Assembly (NCBI RefSeq): GCF_034190915.1
Contig: NW_026947485.1
Coordinates: 50,265,019 to 50,329,018 of the forward strand
Source of the DNA: Cavia porcellus
Lineage: Eukaryota > Chordata > Mammalia > Rodentia > Caviidae
Reading direction: 5' to 3'
DNA length: 64,000 nucleotides
The notes beneath the pieces are model-generated. The model worked only from the letters and a program-made list of their open reading frames with translations, was not told the DNA's origin and searched no databases. This document shows positions 11,063 through 21,682 of this stretch, one piece after another (position 1 is the stretch's first letter; every line of letters begins with the position of its first letter). The translations under genes were made by a program, and so were the position numbers.

Positions 11063-11652
11063 TCAGCTGCCTTGAAACTCACCAAATTTGGTACCTGTCA
11101 CACCTGACCAAAAACCTTTTTCCAATACTCATCACTTATTTGGTATTCAATGGAATAGCCAGAATTTGTTGGAGATGAAGGCTTCATGACTCATTACCCT
11201 ACTCAGTTAAAACAATTTGTTGGTACTTGTCATTTTCTGTGCTCATGTGCCTCTTAGAAGCAATTAATGGTGTCATGCTACCATTGTATAAAATCCATAC
11301 TTTAGCACAGATAGAGTATGTATCATATATAGAATCTTTAAAAGTCGAGCCCAGAGTCATGGACAGTAGAATAAAGTCTGGAGTGAAGGCTCAGGAGAGG
11401 GCAATCAAGAGGTGTAAAGTTACAGTCAGGTGGGAGGAATAAGTGCCAGTGTTTTATTGCATAATAGAGTGACTTTGGTTAATAGTGCTATGTGTATTTC
11501 AAAATAGTTGAGAGGATTTTAAAACTTCTCACCACAAAAATGATAAATATTTGAGGAAATACCTATGCTACTTAACTTTGTTTGATCACACACAAAATAT
11601 TACCTTGTATACCATAAATATATGCAATTATCATTTGTTGATTAAAAAACAA
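11063..11652. other. unannotated stretch before the HNRNPA1 pseudogene
   Basis: No recognised repeat, exon or RNA gene. A 71-codon frame at 11227-11442 is unremarkable and has no family signature. Confidence 0.4.
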
Positions 11653-12024
11653 ACATGAATGAAAAAGATATTGTGGCATTAAGAAAAACCATGAAGAACA
11701 TATTGTAAGAGGGCATTTTGAGCAATATAGAAAGATTAAAGTGATTGAAATTATTATTATTGACTGAGGCTATGACAAGAAAAAAGGCTTTGCTTTTACA
11801 ACCAACATGGATGATGACTCCATGGATAAGATGGTCATGCAGAAACACCACACTGAAAATGGCCATAACTGTGATGTAGAGAGACCCTTGGCAACGCAAG
11901 AGATTGCTATTCCCTTGTCTAGGTCAAAGAGGTACAGAAAACTGTGCCAGTATTTGTACAGGTTGTCATCGAGGAAATGAAAATTTTGATCATGCAGAAA
12001 ATTTTAGTGGCTGTGACAGTGGCA
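11653..12024 (+). pseudogene. HNRNPA1 processed pseudogene, part 1 (RRM2 to glycine-rich start)
   Basis: The sequence follows the HNRNPA1 mRNA: TGAAAAAGATATTGTGGCAT, then TAAAGTGATTGAAATTATTA, AAAAGGCTTTGCTTTTACAA, ATGACTCCATGGATAAGATG, and into the Gly/Ser-rich region at GAAAATTTTAGTGGCTGTGA. It has no introns, an extra ATT repeat and several in-frame stops, so it is a retroposed, inactive copy. It starts within the second RNA-recognition motif, so it is 5'-truncated. At 12025 the text is cut by a Tigger transposon and resumes at 17045. In the parent gene, hnRNP A1 binds nuclear pre-mRNA and regulates splicing. Confidence 0.88.
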
Positions 12025-12364
12025 CAGTGGACTCTAGACTTATGAATTCACTTTGCTCCCAAGGGCTGGTTGTAACTCTAGTTGATTGTAAATTAAGACT
12101 ATTTTTCCCATAAGAAATAATGGAAATACCCACAATCTGAACTTCTCAAAGCACTTCTTATGTTTTCATAAGAAAAGGTGTTGTATAATGTGTGTAATTT
12201 ACCAGAAACACCAATAATTTTCCTTGTGCATTCACCAAAAAGTTATGAAATGTGCCTAGTTTACCGGAAACAATTACTTTACTTACCACTCAAATGGACA
12301 TCTTCGGCTTGCAGGAAAGGAGGATAAAAAGGAAAGTGGTTATTGTCTGGAAGGAGAGTCCCTG

Positions 12365-13802
12365 TCTTGACTACTTTTCTCTCATTGCTGAGACAGAACA
12401 CCTGACACCCAAAATTAAGGGAAAAAAGGTTTATTTAGTTTATAGTTTTTTCAGTCCATAATCATCTGGCTGCTAGGCAGGGTGGCACGGCACTGGGCCA
12501 ATACTTTAAGGCAGCAAAAGAGTGAAAGAGGGAAGAGCAAACCTCTTTTTCTTTTATATAGTACACAGCCTCCACCCATTCACAATATTTCCTTGCCCTC
12601 CTCTTACACAAAATGAAGATATTTGCAAAGTTAGGATCCTGGTTCCTTGCTGAATCTCCTAGTGAAACTTCGAAACTTTTCAAGTTGACACAATGTATCA
12701 ACCATAACAGTCCACCCCTTGTCAACTTGGCAACCCCACACATGTCTTTAAATCAGCCTCCAGATACAAAGGCAGGCTTATTCTTACCATTTCACAACTT
12801 GAACATTGTAACACAGGTTTAACAATCCTTAAGAACTAACACCGTCTGTCAACATTATACTACATTAGAACCATAACATTTTGCCCCTGGCCTTCCAAAG
12901 ACTCAATATCCCTTTATGCAAAAGACACGTAGTCCATCTGCAGGAATTGCCAAAGCCTAACAGTTTCAGCATTGCTAGAAAGTTCAAGTCCCAAGTCTCT
13001 TCCAAGATGGAAGGCAAACTCTTAACTGCAAGCTCCTGTACAAATGAAAACAAAGTTAAACATTTCCAACATGCAATGGCACAAGATAAACATTTTCATT
13101 CAAAAAGTTCAAACAGGAGCTTATAAAGGATTGGGAAAAAAGCAAGTCCAAAATCCAGAAGGGCAAGCGTTAAGTCCTGTAGCTCCATGTGTACCATCTG
13201 AGGCAATGTGTGGCAAATTGTGAGCTCCAAAGGGCTTGTGTGGCTCCACCCTTCCAGCACTTCTGGTGGTTTTAGCTCCCACAGTTTCTCTCTTGGGCTG
13301 ACTTAGCTCCCTCCTTGCAGGTTTCCTTAGATGAGACACATTCCTGGCTTTTCCAAATTTCTGGGGTCTCCACTGCACCTTGGGCTTCACACTCACAGCC
13401 TCACACACTGCCCTCACAAGGGCACACTTCCTGGCCTCCCAAACCTTCAGAAATTGGTATGGAAGCCTTTTCAATCTCAGAACTCTTACATTCTGTATGC
13501 AGCTAAAACAAGCACCACGAATGATGCTGAGGTCTGCTGCCAGCTAGAGCAGTAGCCAGGCCCTCTTCTATTTGGCTATAGGAGTTGAGTGCTTGGATTG
13601 CTGGGCACTCTGAATCCAATTCTGAGGAACAAATTTTCTATGTTGCTGCCATTCTGGAACCTCCTGTGGCCTCTGTTGCCGTTCTGGAACATGGCATTCT
13701 GCAGCTTTCTCCTCTAAGCAAAGTCTTTCACTTTTGTAGTTTTGAGGCTGCAAAGGGTAGAGGCTGCTGCTATGTCCCGTGATGCACCCAAGCCATCTTT
13801 TC

Positions 13803-13851
<49 letters not shown>

Positions 13852-13880
13852 TTCCTTCCTTCCTTCCTTTCTTTCTCTCT

Positions 13881-13945
<65 letters not shown>

Positions 13946-14605
13946 GTTCTTCTTTCTCAGCAATGGAGATCTCAGCTCTATCTTCGCAGTCCAAAGCTTT
14001 ACTGGAGCTTTTTCCCTGGCCAAACTCATCACATTTTAAATCACCCTGTTGGGTTCTTTACTCTTGATTCACAACATAAACCTGGCTAAAAACCTCCAAC
14101 AATAGCCATGTTGCCAACTCATTCGGCTGCCTGGAAATTTCTTCTGCCAGATTAATTAGTCTGCTGCTCTTAATCTTAATCTCAGGCAAAGTTCTGGACA
14201 TGAGAAAAATGCAGACAAACTTTCTGCCAAGCCATAACACACATCATCTGGAGTCCAGCACCCAAGGTAGTCCTTCCCAGCAGAAACTCCCCCCACCCTC
14301 CAAACCTGGGCTTTACAGTAGGGTTTCTATCTGTCTTCTGGTCTTCGAAGCTCTGACCAGAATCTCCCATACAGACCAGCCTAAGCTGTTGCAGGGTTAC
14401 TCTTTCAGGTAACATATCTGAACTTTTCCAACTCTTCCCACAAGCCATTCCCAAAGGCTCGTAAACCACATGGTCAGGTATAGTCACAGCAACAACCCCT
14501 CTCCACTGGTACCGAATTCTGGCTTGGTTACTTTTCTCTCATTGCTGAGACAAAACACTTAACATCCAAAATTAGGGAAAGAAAGATTTATTTAGTTTAC
14601 AACTA
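12365..14605 (-). mobile_element. MaLR provirus, non-coding, 5' LTR truncated
   Basis: On the minus strand the 3' LTR occupies about 12365-12709 and begins TGTTATGG. It is preceded by a polypurine tract, AAGGGGTGGA (complement at 12711-12720). The internal region runs to about 14521 and starts on the minus strand with a CCAGAATTCGGTACCAGTGG-type junction typical of MaLR internal sequence. Only about 85 bases of the 5' LTR remain (14522-14605). MaLR elements lack env and usually lack complete genes, and no gag or pol frame is visible. They depend on ERVL-type helpers (family knowledge). The copy lies within the Tigger element. Confidence 0.75.
13804..13940 (+). repeat. (CTTT)n / (CCTT)n / (CT)n microsatellite
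   Basis: A long pyrimidine tract passes from CTTT repeats (13804-13850) through CCTT (about 13849-13869) to about 27 CT units (13886-13940). It lies inside the MaLR internal region. Several long open frames on both strands at this position are just translations of the repeat. Confidence 0.95.
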
Positions 14606-15767
14606 AATAAAGGTGTATAGCATCTTAAAGTTAGCTATAACATTTTGATTCATAGGCTACAGTAGAGGAATTGTATTAGATGGGGAGAACTTGACTGAGA
14701 ACCATGAGAATTCTTCAGCCAATTTTTCTTCCAAATCTCATGGGTGTGCAGGAGCACTGTCAATGATGAGTAGTCTCGAGTGTTAAATCTTTTTCCTCTA
14801 GATATTCCTTAACTGAACAGAAAGTCTCCCTGATCTACTCAAGAAAAAGTACTCTTGTAGCCCAGGCTTTAGCGTTAGATCTCCACGTGACTCCTAGCCT
14901 CCAGTCTTTATGTTTTCTGAACACTAGGGGTCTCAGAGTAATAACCAAGAGAGGTTTTATCTTGAGGTCACCATGCAACATTGGCATATAGCAGTAAGGT
15001 TAGCCTATCCTTTATGGGCTTGTTGCCTGGCATTTTTTACTCTTCCTGGGTAATGTATATTAAGTCACTGGACATTTTCTTCCAGACAAGCCCAGTGTCA
15101 TCACAGTTGAAAATTTGATGACAATAAAAGCCATCATTTCAAAGTGGTGTGTGTAATTTTCAGCAGCCTTTTTTTTTTTAAATCAAAACTGGCTGCTTCA
15201 CCATGCCTAGTGATACTATGAGTCCCAGTTCTCACTTTAAAATTGTGAAACCACCCCTTACTGGCACAAAATGCTTCACCACTATCAGCTATGCATTACC
15301 CTTTACAAGATCTTCATTTACAGACTTGGCTTTTACCCAAATTATATACCCCGACTATAACCTGCCACCTGCCTTTCATTTATCCTTCAAATAGTAGCCT
15401 TTCTGAATCACCTGACACTGTTGATTATGACTTACTCGAGTAACACCTTTAGCAACACTAGCTTCCTTATACAAATCTTTTATCTGTAAGATTGTTAAGA
15501 TGGTGGATTAAAACATGCTGCACATGTTAGTGAGATCAGACACATAAATACCATTCTCATATTTTGCCATAGTTTCCTTCTTTTTGTTGTGATTACTTTC
15601 TTGACCTTCCCTTTCTTTCTTAGCTTTTATTCTAGCTTTTTTGAGGCCATTATGATAGCAGTAATTGTAACAATAAGATAAAGCACTGACTGAACTCATG
15701 TCCACAAACATGCACATCTGGGCTCAGACTGACGCTTATGTATCCTTACATTCACTTTTCTGGCATC
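14606..15767 (-). pseudogene. Tigger transposase remnant
   Basis: Minus-strand translation gives pogo/Tigger transposase motifs in correct order. An N-terminal CENP-B-like helix-turn-helix part includes AKYENGIYVSDLTNM, about 15510-15570, followed by KDLYKEASVAKGVTRVS. The catalytic core has FNCDDTGLVWKKM with the first catalytic Asp (about 15080-15120), then MPGNKPIKDRLTLLLYANVA. A C-terminal part has LTLRCYTPLF. Stops and shifts interrupt every frame. The MaLR insertion separates it from its 3' end. Family role: cut-and-paste transposition into TA sites. Confidence 0.75.
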
Positions 15768-15782
15768 GTGAGTCTTTATTTA

Positions 15783-16906
15783 TTTATTTTTTATTTAAAA
15801 GGAAAAAGAGAAAAAAAAAGCAGAACAAAACAAAACAGTGTAAGGGTACAAGTAATTCAGAACTACAAAAAAAAAAAAAAAACAAAAACAGTAAGCTATC
15901 ACCAGTTAATAGATTACATGCTATCATCTTAGAAATGGTGTTTCAGGTCACAGGATCAAAGCATACAAAGTGAACATTCAAACAGTGAGACTGCAAATAG
16001 TTGTGTTCAGTGATCCAATCAAAAATATTGATATGGTCTTCTATGTAACACACCTAAACACCCTTGCTGTTGTATCCTTTAGGGCACTTTTTTTTCCCTC
16101 TCTTTATTACAACAAAATTTACACATTTTGGGTTTTATTGCTCCCTTAGATCTTATTACTTTTTTTGTAAGAGAATAAAATCAAGCATGAAAAAACAAAG
16201 CTGTCAGTCAAAACCAAGGATAGACATAGCACATGATGTAAAAACAGAGTACAAGGTTATCAACAATGGTTACCATAATGCCTCTTGTTTCCTTAAGAAG
16301 AATTGTCTATCTCATTAGGTATTATAAAGTTGAACAAAACAGTAGAGAACAAGACCAATAAAACCTAAACATTGCAAATCTTACATAACCTCAAAAGAGG
16401 ATAATAGTCAAACCAGAATGGGCATCATAGTGAATCTTATTGCCTTCAAAGTAGTTGCCTATACTCTGATACTTGATACTTTTATACAGAGCATAGAGTC
16501 TAATCAGTCAAAACAAGATAACGGGGGTATTACAGGACTTCAAGTTAATAGGAAATCAAAAAAGTTACTATAATATATCCTGCTAGTTTTTTTGATTTTT
16601 CCCCTTAATTTAAAAAAAGAAATTTAAAAAATTAAATAATTTTTTAATGAATAAGGGAGAGGTTGAGATAAAAGGGGGCATAACAACATAACAATACAGG
16701 TTAAAGCATGACACTTTCAGCAACCTAGTGCTTCACCACCAAATAACCCGACTTAATAGTAGTTACCATAGTGTCTTTTTCCTTGAAATATTTGAATATA
16801 ACTTCATATGCTATAGCATCAAACATATCAAGACAGTGTAAAACCATTCAAGTGGATGAAAGCATTGTAGAGTATTTAGAACCAGCTAACAGAAAAATGA
16901 ACAATG
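15783..16906 (-). mobile_element. L1-derived insertion carrying two serial 3' ends
   Basis: A 15-bp TSD (gtgagtctttattta) lies at 15768-15782 and 16907-16921. On the minus strand the insert begins with an L1 3' end that matches the terminus of the large L1 at about 40080-40250 (CCTTGAAATATTTGAATATA, GGCATAACAACATAACAATA on the + strand). After an A-rich tail-like stretch near 16600-16640 it continues into a second 3' UTR like that of the half-LINE at 19.3-22.5 kb and the insert at 37155-37506, and then a terminal poly(A). One TSD pair around two 3' ends implies a single retrotransposition of a composite RNA. Confidence 0.7.
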
Positions 16907-17044
16907 GTGAGTCTTTATTTACAGTTGACAAGTGGGTGGCATTTGGATCATAACCACAGATTTTGGTCATAAGTTACAGCTAAAATTGTGGTCATTACCC
17001 AAGTTGTTTGTATGTCAGACTGCTCATAACTCAAGAGTCCACTG

Positions 17045-17343
17045 TAGTAGATATAATTGAAGTAGGAATGAATATTATAAATTTGATAATGGTGGAAGGA
17101 ATTTTGAGGTGATGAAAGCTATAGTGGATGTTGGCAATTAACAATAACCATTATTCAAGATTCATGAATGATGGACACTATGGAGGCAAATGCTCTCGAC
17201 ATTTATAATAGTGAAAGTCAGTACTTTGACAAACCACAACACAAAAGAGGACTACAAGGTTGTTGCAGCATTAGCAGTGGCTATGGCAGTGGTGGAAGAG
17301 CTTAATTACTGCCCAGAACAGAAGCTTAGCTAAAGAGAGAAAT
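17045..17343 (+). pseudogene. HNRNPA1 processed pseudogene, part 2 (glycine-rich C terminus)
   Basis: Continues the mRNA from part 1. TGATAATGGTGGAAGGAATT, AGTCAGTACTTTGACAAACC, AGCAGTGGCTATGGCAGTGG and GTGGAAGAGCTTAATTACTG parallel the glycine-rich C terminus and stop-codon region of HNRNPA1. It then enters the 3' UTR (AGAAGCTTAGCTAAAGAGAG). It is interrupted near 17343 by a second block of inserted repeats that lasts to about 18830. Confidence 0.85.
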
Positions 17344-17630
17344 AACACATTTATTATTGCCTTTTAAAGTCAGTATTATCTAAGTTTAACAGCACAGGCA
17401 CAAATTATTTTGCTCAGCATTTCTTGTTCCATCTCCTTTCCTCTTGGAATAGATTTTTATTTTCTTCAGATTCCTAAATATAGAGACTGTTTTTGGTCAA
17501 CTTTGTCTGAAATTGTCTGTACTTTATCTTAATTTTTTTCTTTTTGGTACTGAGGACTACGCCATAATTTATCTACATATAAAAGTACCTGTTAACATTT
17601 ATTTTTAAAAATGATTTCTTCACTTTTTAA
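17344..17630 (-). mobile_element. Old LINE 3' region, inverted partner of 22745-23020
   Basis: The reverse complement of this stretch is about 90% identical by eye to 22745-23020. Shared landmarks include GTCCTCAGTACCAAAAAGAA, GACAATTTCAGACAAAGTTG and TCTATTCCAAGAGGAAAG. At 22.7 kb the same text follows decayed L1-type ORF1 sequence directly, so it is best read as the 3' UTR of an old ORF2-less LINE. It may also contain an ID-like SINE tail. Confidence 0.5.
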
Positions 17631-17634
17631 TTTT

Positions 17635-18825
17635 TTTTTATTTTGAAAGTAGTAAAATACAACAGAACAAGACAAAATAAAGCCAACTGAGACCGTGTAG
17701 TGAAATTGGTACAGAACTTCACAGCAGGTTACCGGGATAACAGTAATAGGTATCACAGTATATTTTGTTATCTTTACAATAGTTGTTCTTTCAATTATGT
17801 ATAGCAAAATAAAATAAAATATAGAACATATCAAAACAGAATATTGAATAGAGCAGTACCATTAATCAGAATGGAGCAAAAAAGTAATAAAAATATTTGC
17901 CTTCAAAGAGATGGTAGAAGGAACTCCCTCTTATCTGCTATGGTCAACCTCCCAGGAGATGCTCAGATTTCTGGTTCCCATTTGCTAAAAGGGGGACAGG
18001 AAAAAAGGGGTAGGGGAGGTGGGATGTTTGACTCTAGGCCATGCACCAGTAGGTTCACTATTGCTTAGCAGGAAGGCAGGCTGGTTTCTTGGTTTCCCAG
18101 TGTCCTAAGTTCCAACATGGTGTGGATCTCAGAAGACACTGGTGATTCTCCCCCTGGAGGGGCCATTGTCTGCCACACTACAGCCACTTATCAGGGAGGG
18201 GAGCTGCTTGCTTGATTTCCCAGGGTCCTAACATGGTACCAATCTCAGGAGAAACTGGTGCTTCTCCCCCTGGAAGGGCCGCAGTCTGCCACACTACAGC
18301 CACTTACCAGGGAGGCGAGCTGCTTGCTTGATTTCCCAGGGTCTTCAGATAGCTAAATCTGTTATACACCTTGGTCCTTTGCACATCATTCATGTATTTG
18401 TGGTTGCTGTGTACTTTTGTTCCTGAGGCTTTAAGTTGTCAGTCTTTTCTCCTCTTCCTCATTGTTCTTCAGTCTTTCATTTCAGCCCTTCTCTATTGTA
18501 AATCCAATATTGAGTTCAGTTATCGAAGTATTGTAGTCCTCTTTTTAGTTTTCCTCACAATCCAAAAGTTATATTTGTAATCCCATTGAGAGTTTATTGG
18601 AATCCCAGCAAGTTAATTCCAAGCTACCACCACAATGCAACTCACAGCGAGAGTAAAGATAGCAAGACATATTCCAAGTTAAGGGCAGCCAAGGGGTTCT
18701 AAGTCCAATCCTGGTGAGGACATGCAGACAAAGACCAATTTCTTCACATTTTAACAGCATATGAAGCCAGGCAACCACAGTAGCAGGGGCTATTACGAGA
18801 AGGGTTTTTTTAATAAAATATTTCT
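17635..18825 (-). mobile_element. Unclassified polyadenylated retroelement with 116-bp tandem repeats
   Basis: On the minus strand the block runs from about 18825 down to a CAAAATAAAAAAAAATT tail at 17635-17650, which suggests a poly(A)-ended retroelement. It contains an AATAAA near 18590 and a tandem array at 18085-18345. No reverse transcriptase, ORF1 or gag motif is visible. It could be a LINE 5'/3' UTR chimera, or an LTR element whose AATAAA and adjoining sequence form an LTR. The family is unknown to me. Confidence 0.4.
18085..18345 (-). repeat. 116-bp tandem repeat, ~2.2 copies
   Basis: CCCCTGGA recurs at 18151 and 18267, CACACTACAGCCACTTA at 18174 and 18290, and GAGCTGCTTGCTTGATTTCC at 18201 and 18317, each 116 bp apart. 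Units are about 90% identical by eye. The array lies inside the unclassified minus-strand retroelement and may be its promoter or leader repeat. Confidence 0.8.
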
Positions 18826-18830
18826 ATAAA

Positions 18831-19006
18831 CAACAAAATAAAGATTATATTTGCAACTAACTGCATAACAGTTATTTTAGTATCTATTCTGTGTAAACAC
18901 AATGCATTCCAACAAAAGTTTTAATGTAGTTATTCTTAGACCCATGTTGCTGATTAGTAAATATAGCAGTCCAATATTGATGTTGACTAAAACTTTAAAA
19001 AAAATC
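18831..19006 (+). pseudogene. HNRNPA1 processed pseudogene, part 3 (3' UTR)
   Basis: CTGCATAACAGTTATTTTAG, ATGCATTCCAACAAAAGTTT, TAATGTAGTTATTCTTAGAC and GCTGATTAGTAAATATAGCA follow the HNRNPA1 3' UTR up to a short A run (18995-19003). This closes the retrocopy. The three pieces add up to roughly 850 bases of mRNA. No clear target-site duplication for the whole retrocopy was found. Confidence 0.85.
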
Positions 19007-19325
19007 AATGGATGTAGTGAACAAAAAATAGATGCAGCCTAAAAAGAGAATTAAATAAATGAAAGATAAATCAAAGGAGATTATCCAAAATCCAAGATAT
19101 AAAGACAGGAAAATATAAAAGTAGTGAAGAGATAAGCAAAATCAAATGAATAAACTCATCACATGCCTTAATTCATGTTGCAGAAAGAATGAGAAAATGG
19201 AAAAGGTCTATATTTTCCAGAATGGATAAAAGATACAAATCTTCAGTTTAAAAAAAGGATAAAAACTAGGCAGGTTAAATAAAATAAACCTACCTCAAAA
19301 CATTGTTGAAGTAGTGTGGAGAGGA
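19007..19325 (+). mobile_element. Old L1-type ORF1 debris hosting the half-LINE
   Basis: A-rich text with fragments such as AACTCATCACATGCCTTAAT and GAAAATGGAAAAGGTC resembles decayed L1 ORF1. It appears to continue beyond the half-LINE at 22478, where AAAACCAGAAGACAACAGAC and CATCATTAAAGAAAATAAAT resemble the ORF1 C-terminal region. All frames are broken. Confidence 0.45.
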
Positions 19326-20033
19326 AAAGAAAACAGAATACAGAGGAGCAAAGATGGCAGATAGATAACAACTGGCTATAGAAGCTCCCTGAGATAGTCA
19401 ACTTAGAATTCAGCAATACATAGTGAGGAGCTCCAAACAAAGGGAGATGAATTCTCTCATCCCAAGAAGAAATTAAGGCGACTTGCTGACCATCCAAGGT
19501 CCCGCCACAACTGGCTGAGGTCCCACTGTGACTTGCTGGGGTCCTGCTGCTTAGACTCTGGAGGCACAGTTACATTGAGTTTGGGGTCAGCAAGCCCAAC
19601 AGAGGGCTGAGTTGGCAGGATGCCTACATCGACCTGTGGTGAGTGACGGGATTGGAGCCATTCCATAAATAGGGGGGCTCTGGCGGATAACATTCTGGGA
19701 CCAGGTAGGATTGGCAAATACAAGAGACAGCAGTGACTTCAGTCAATTGTTCCCTTCCCAGATGGGATTTGTGGAGTGAGCTAGGCCTGGGTCACGTGAC
19801 CCAGCTGAGTCCCAATAGGTTATCTGAGGTCAAGTCCCTGCTGCAGTGGCACACACCAACCATACTGGCCCAGTGAGGCTTCGGAGGTTTGGCTGGTCTG
19901 GAGTGAAGGCAGGACAAAGTAATACAGTAGTGCAGGCCACAGAAGTTTGACTGATCTGGAGGGGAAGGGCCCGCATATGCTATCCCTGTCTGCAACTCAC
20001 TAGCACACTGCTGTAGGAAGGGTCACTTAGCCA

Positions 20034-21091
20034 GTGCACTTTAGAAGAATTGTAACCAACAAAGCAAGAAACTGGGGCCTCCTGGAAGAAGCAAAAAAGA
20101 GGGGAAGAGGAAACAACAAAAAGTCCCCAGGCCTCAACCCTGAGAACATTGACCCAGGAGGGGTAAATACAAAAGAGAACAAGGAAAGCAAACATGCAAT
20201 ATCAGACACAGTGCCAGTGGACATAAAGAGATATATTCAGGACCTCACAGGTGAGTTCAAAACTGAGATATTTAGCCAAATAAGGCAAGATATAAGAAGT
20301 TTAATAAAAGAGATACTAAGCACCCCTCAAGCAGACACAGACAGAAGAAGAGAGGAACTCAAACAAAGGAGAGAACCATTTGGTGAAGAATATATAGAAT
20401 ACATGAAGCAGATTCAAAGAGATCACCAGCAGATTCAAAGAGATCACCAGGAAATATGGCAAATCAGCTTGAAAGAAACTAAGGATAGATTATCCAAACT
20501 GGAGGACAATTTTGCAATGTGGGAGTATGCAAGGGAAAACTTTTTAAAAAGTAACAAGGAAACAAGCAGTAACAATACAAAGGCTAGAAGATGACAAAAG
20601 GATCTATAACGAGAATAAAGAATGTAAATGAAGAAGCTGGGATATAAACAATGGAACTACAAAGGTTACTCACAGAAATAATTAAGGAAAACTTCCCAAA
20701 CATAGGAAAAGGAAATAATATTCTGATATATGAGTCATACAGAACTCCAGCCACCTACAACCAAAACAGAGTTACACCCAGGCATATAATAATCAAGATC
20801 CCAGAAATTCAATATAAGAACAGAATATTAAAAGCTGTTAGAGACAAGAAACAGATAACCTACAGAGGAAGACCCATCAGAATAATGGCAGACTTCTCGA
20901 CACAAACCATCAAGTCAAGAAGAGCCTGGAGTGAAATATTCCAAGCCCTGAAAGAAAATAGCCTCCACTCCAGATTGATATACCCTGCTAAACTGCCTCC
21001 AGAAATTAATGGAGAAACAAGATGCTTCCAAGACAAAGAGGAACTTGGGAAATTTGCAACCACCAATCCAACTCTGCAGAGCATACTGTAG
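20034..21091 (+). pseudogene. HAL1 ORF1 (L1 ORF1p-like), one frameshift
   Basis: The first frame (20034-20594) encodes the N terminus and coiled coil, ending SNKETSSNNTKARR. The second (20651-21091, other frame) encodes the RRM and C-terminal domain. Landmarks are TEIIKENFPNIGKGNN, YRTPATYNQNRVTPRHIIIK, ITYRGRPIRIMADFS, ARRAWSEIFQ-like (here SRRAWSEIFQALKE) and LIYPAKLPPEING. These match conserved L1 ORF1p blocks, which bind RNA and act as a chaperone in the RNP. A frameshift with stops between 20594 and 20651 inactivates this copy. Met at 20034 is the first in frame, but a later start near 20192 is possible. The 3' UTR begins right after the stop. Confidence 0.75.
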
Positions 21092-21682
21092 GGCATTCTA
21101 GAGAGAGAGAAAAGTACTAGGATTCCAGGAACAGTGGCAGAGAGGCCTCAATGAATGGAGCAGAAAACAGAATGAAGAAGATAAGCAGACAACTGATGGC
21201 AAAAAAAGATCATAACAGAAATGAGGCAGAGAAGATTTTATTCAAAACTGATATGATTGATAGTATCAAGTCTGAGAGTATAGGCAACTACACTGAAGAT
21301 GACAAGACTCTATGATACACATTCTGGTTTGATAACTGCCAGTTTTTGAAGTTCTATACTATATACAAAATTGTGTTTTTATTAATACTGTTATATACTG
21401 ATATATTCAATTATACTATGTCTGATGATATATTGGAGATAACAAGAGACAACACAGGAACCACGGTAGAAATCTTTGTACAACAGTCTTATATGTTTAT
21501 TTTGTTTCATGTGTTTATAGGAATATGTTTTGTTTTGCCTTGCTTTGTTTTGTTTCTCCCTCTAACATAGAAAGGATAGAAATACATTTTAAGACTCATG
21601 CATGTGTAGAAATCTATAAACAGTTTATGAGAACTGATCTTATGACACATGACAAAATGAACAGATACTTTGAAGAAAAAGA

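Larger units (their letters stand above)
12025..17044 (-). mobile_element. Tigger (pogo/Tc1-mariner) DNA transposon inside the HNRNPA1 pseudogene
   Basis: The terminal inverted repeats are visible: CAGTGGACTCTAGACTTATG at the left end and, on the opposite strand at the right end, CAGTGGACTCTTGAGTTATG, 18 of 20 identical. The right end is followed by the expected TA target (17045-17046); the left side reads CA. Transposase remnants on the minus strand lie at 14606-15767. The element has been enlarged by a MaLR provirus (12365-14605) and an L1-derived insertion (15783-16906). Removing it joins the HNRNPA1 text at 12024 and 17045 nearly seamlessly, which fixes its boundaries. Confidence 0.85.

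Noticed and set aside
13568..14089. Several frames of 74-154 codons on both strands with Lys/Glu/Arg or Phe/Leu/Ser repeats
   Set aside because: They are translations of the CTTT/CT microsatellite inside the MaLR internal region.
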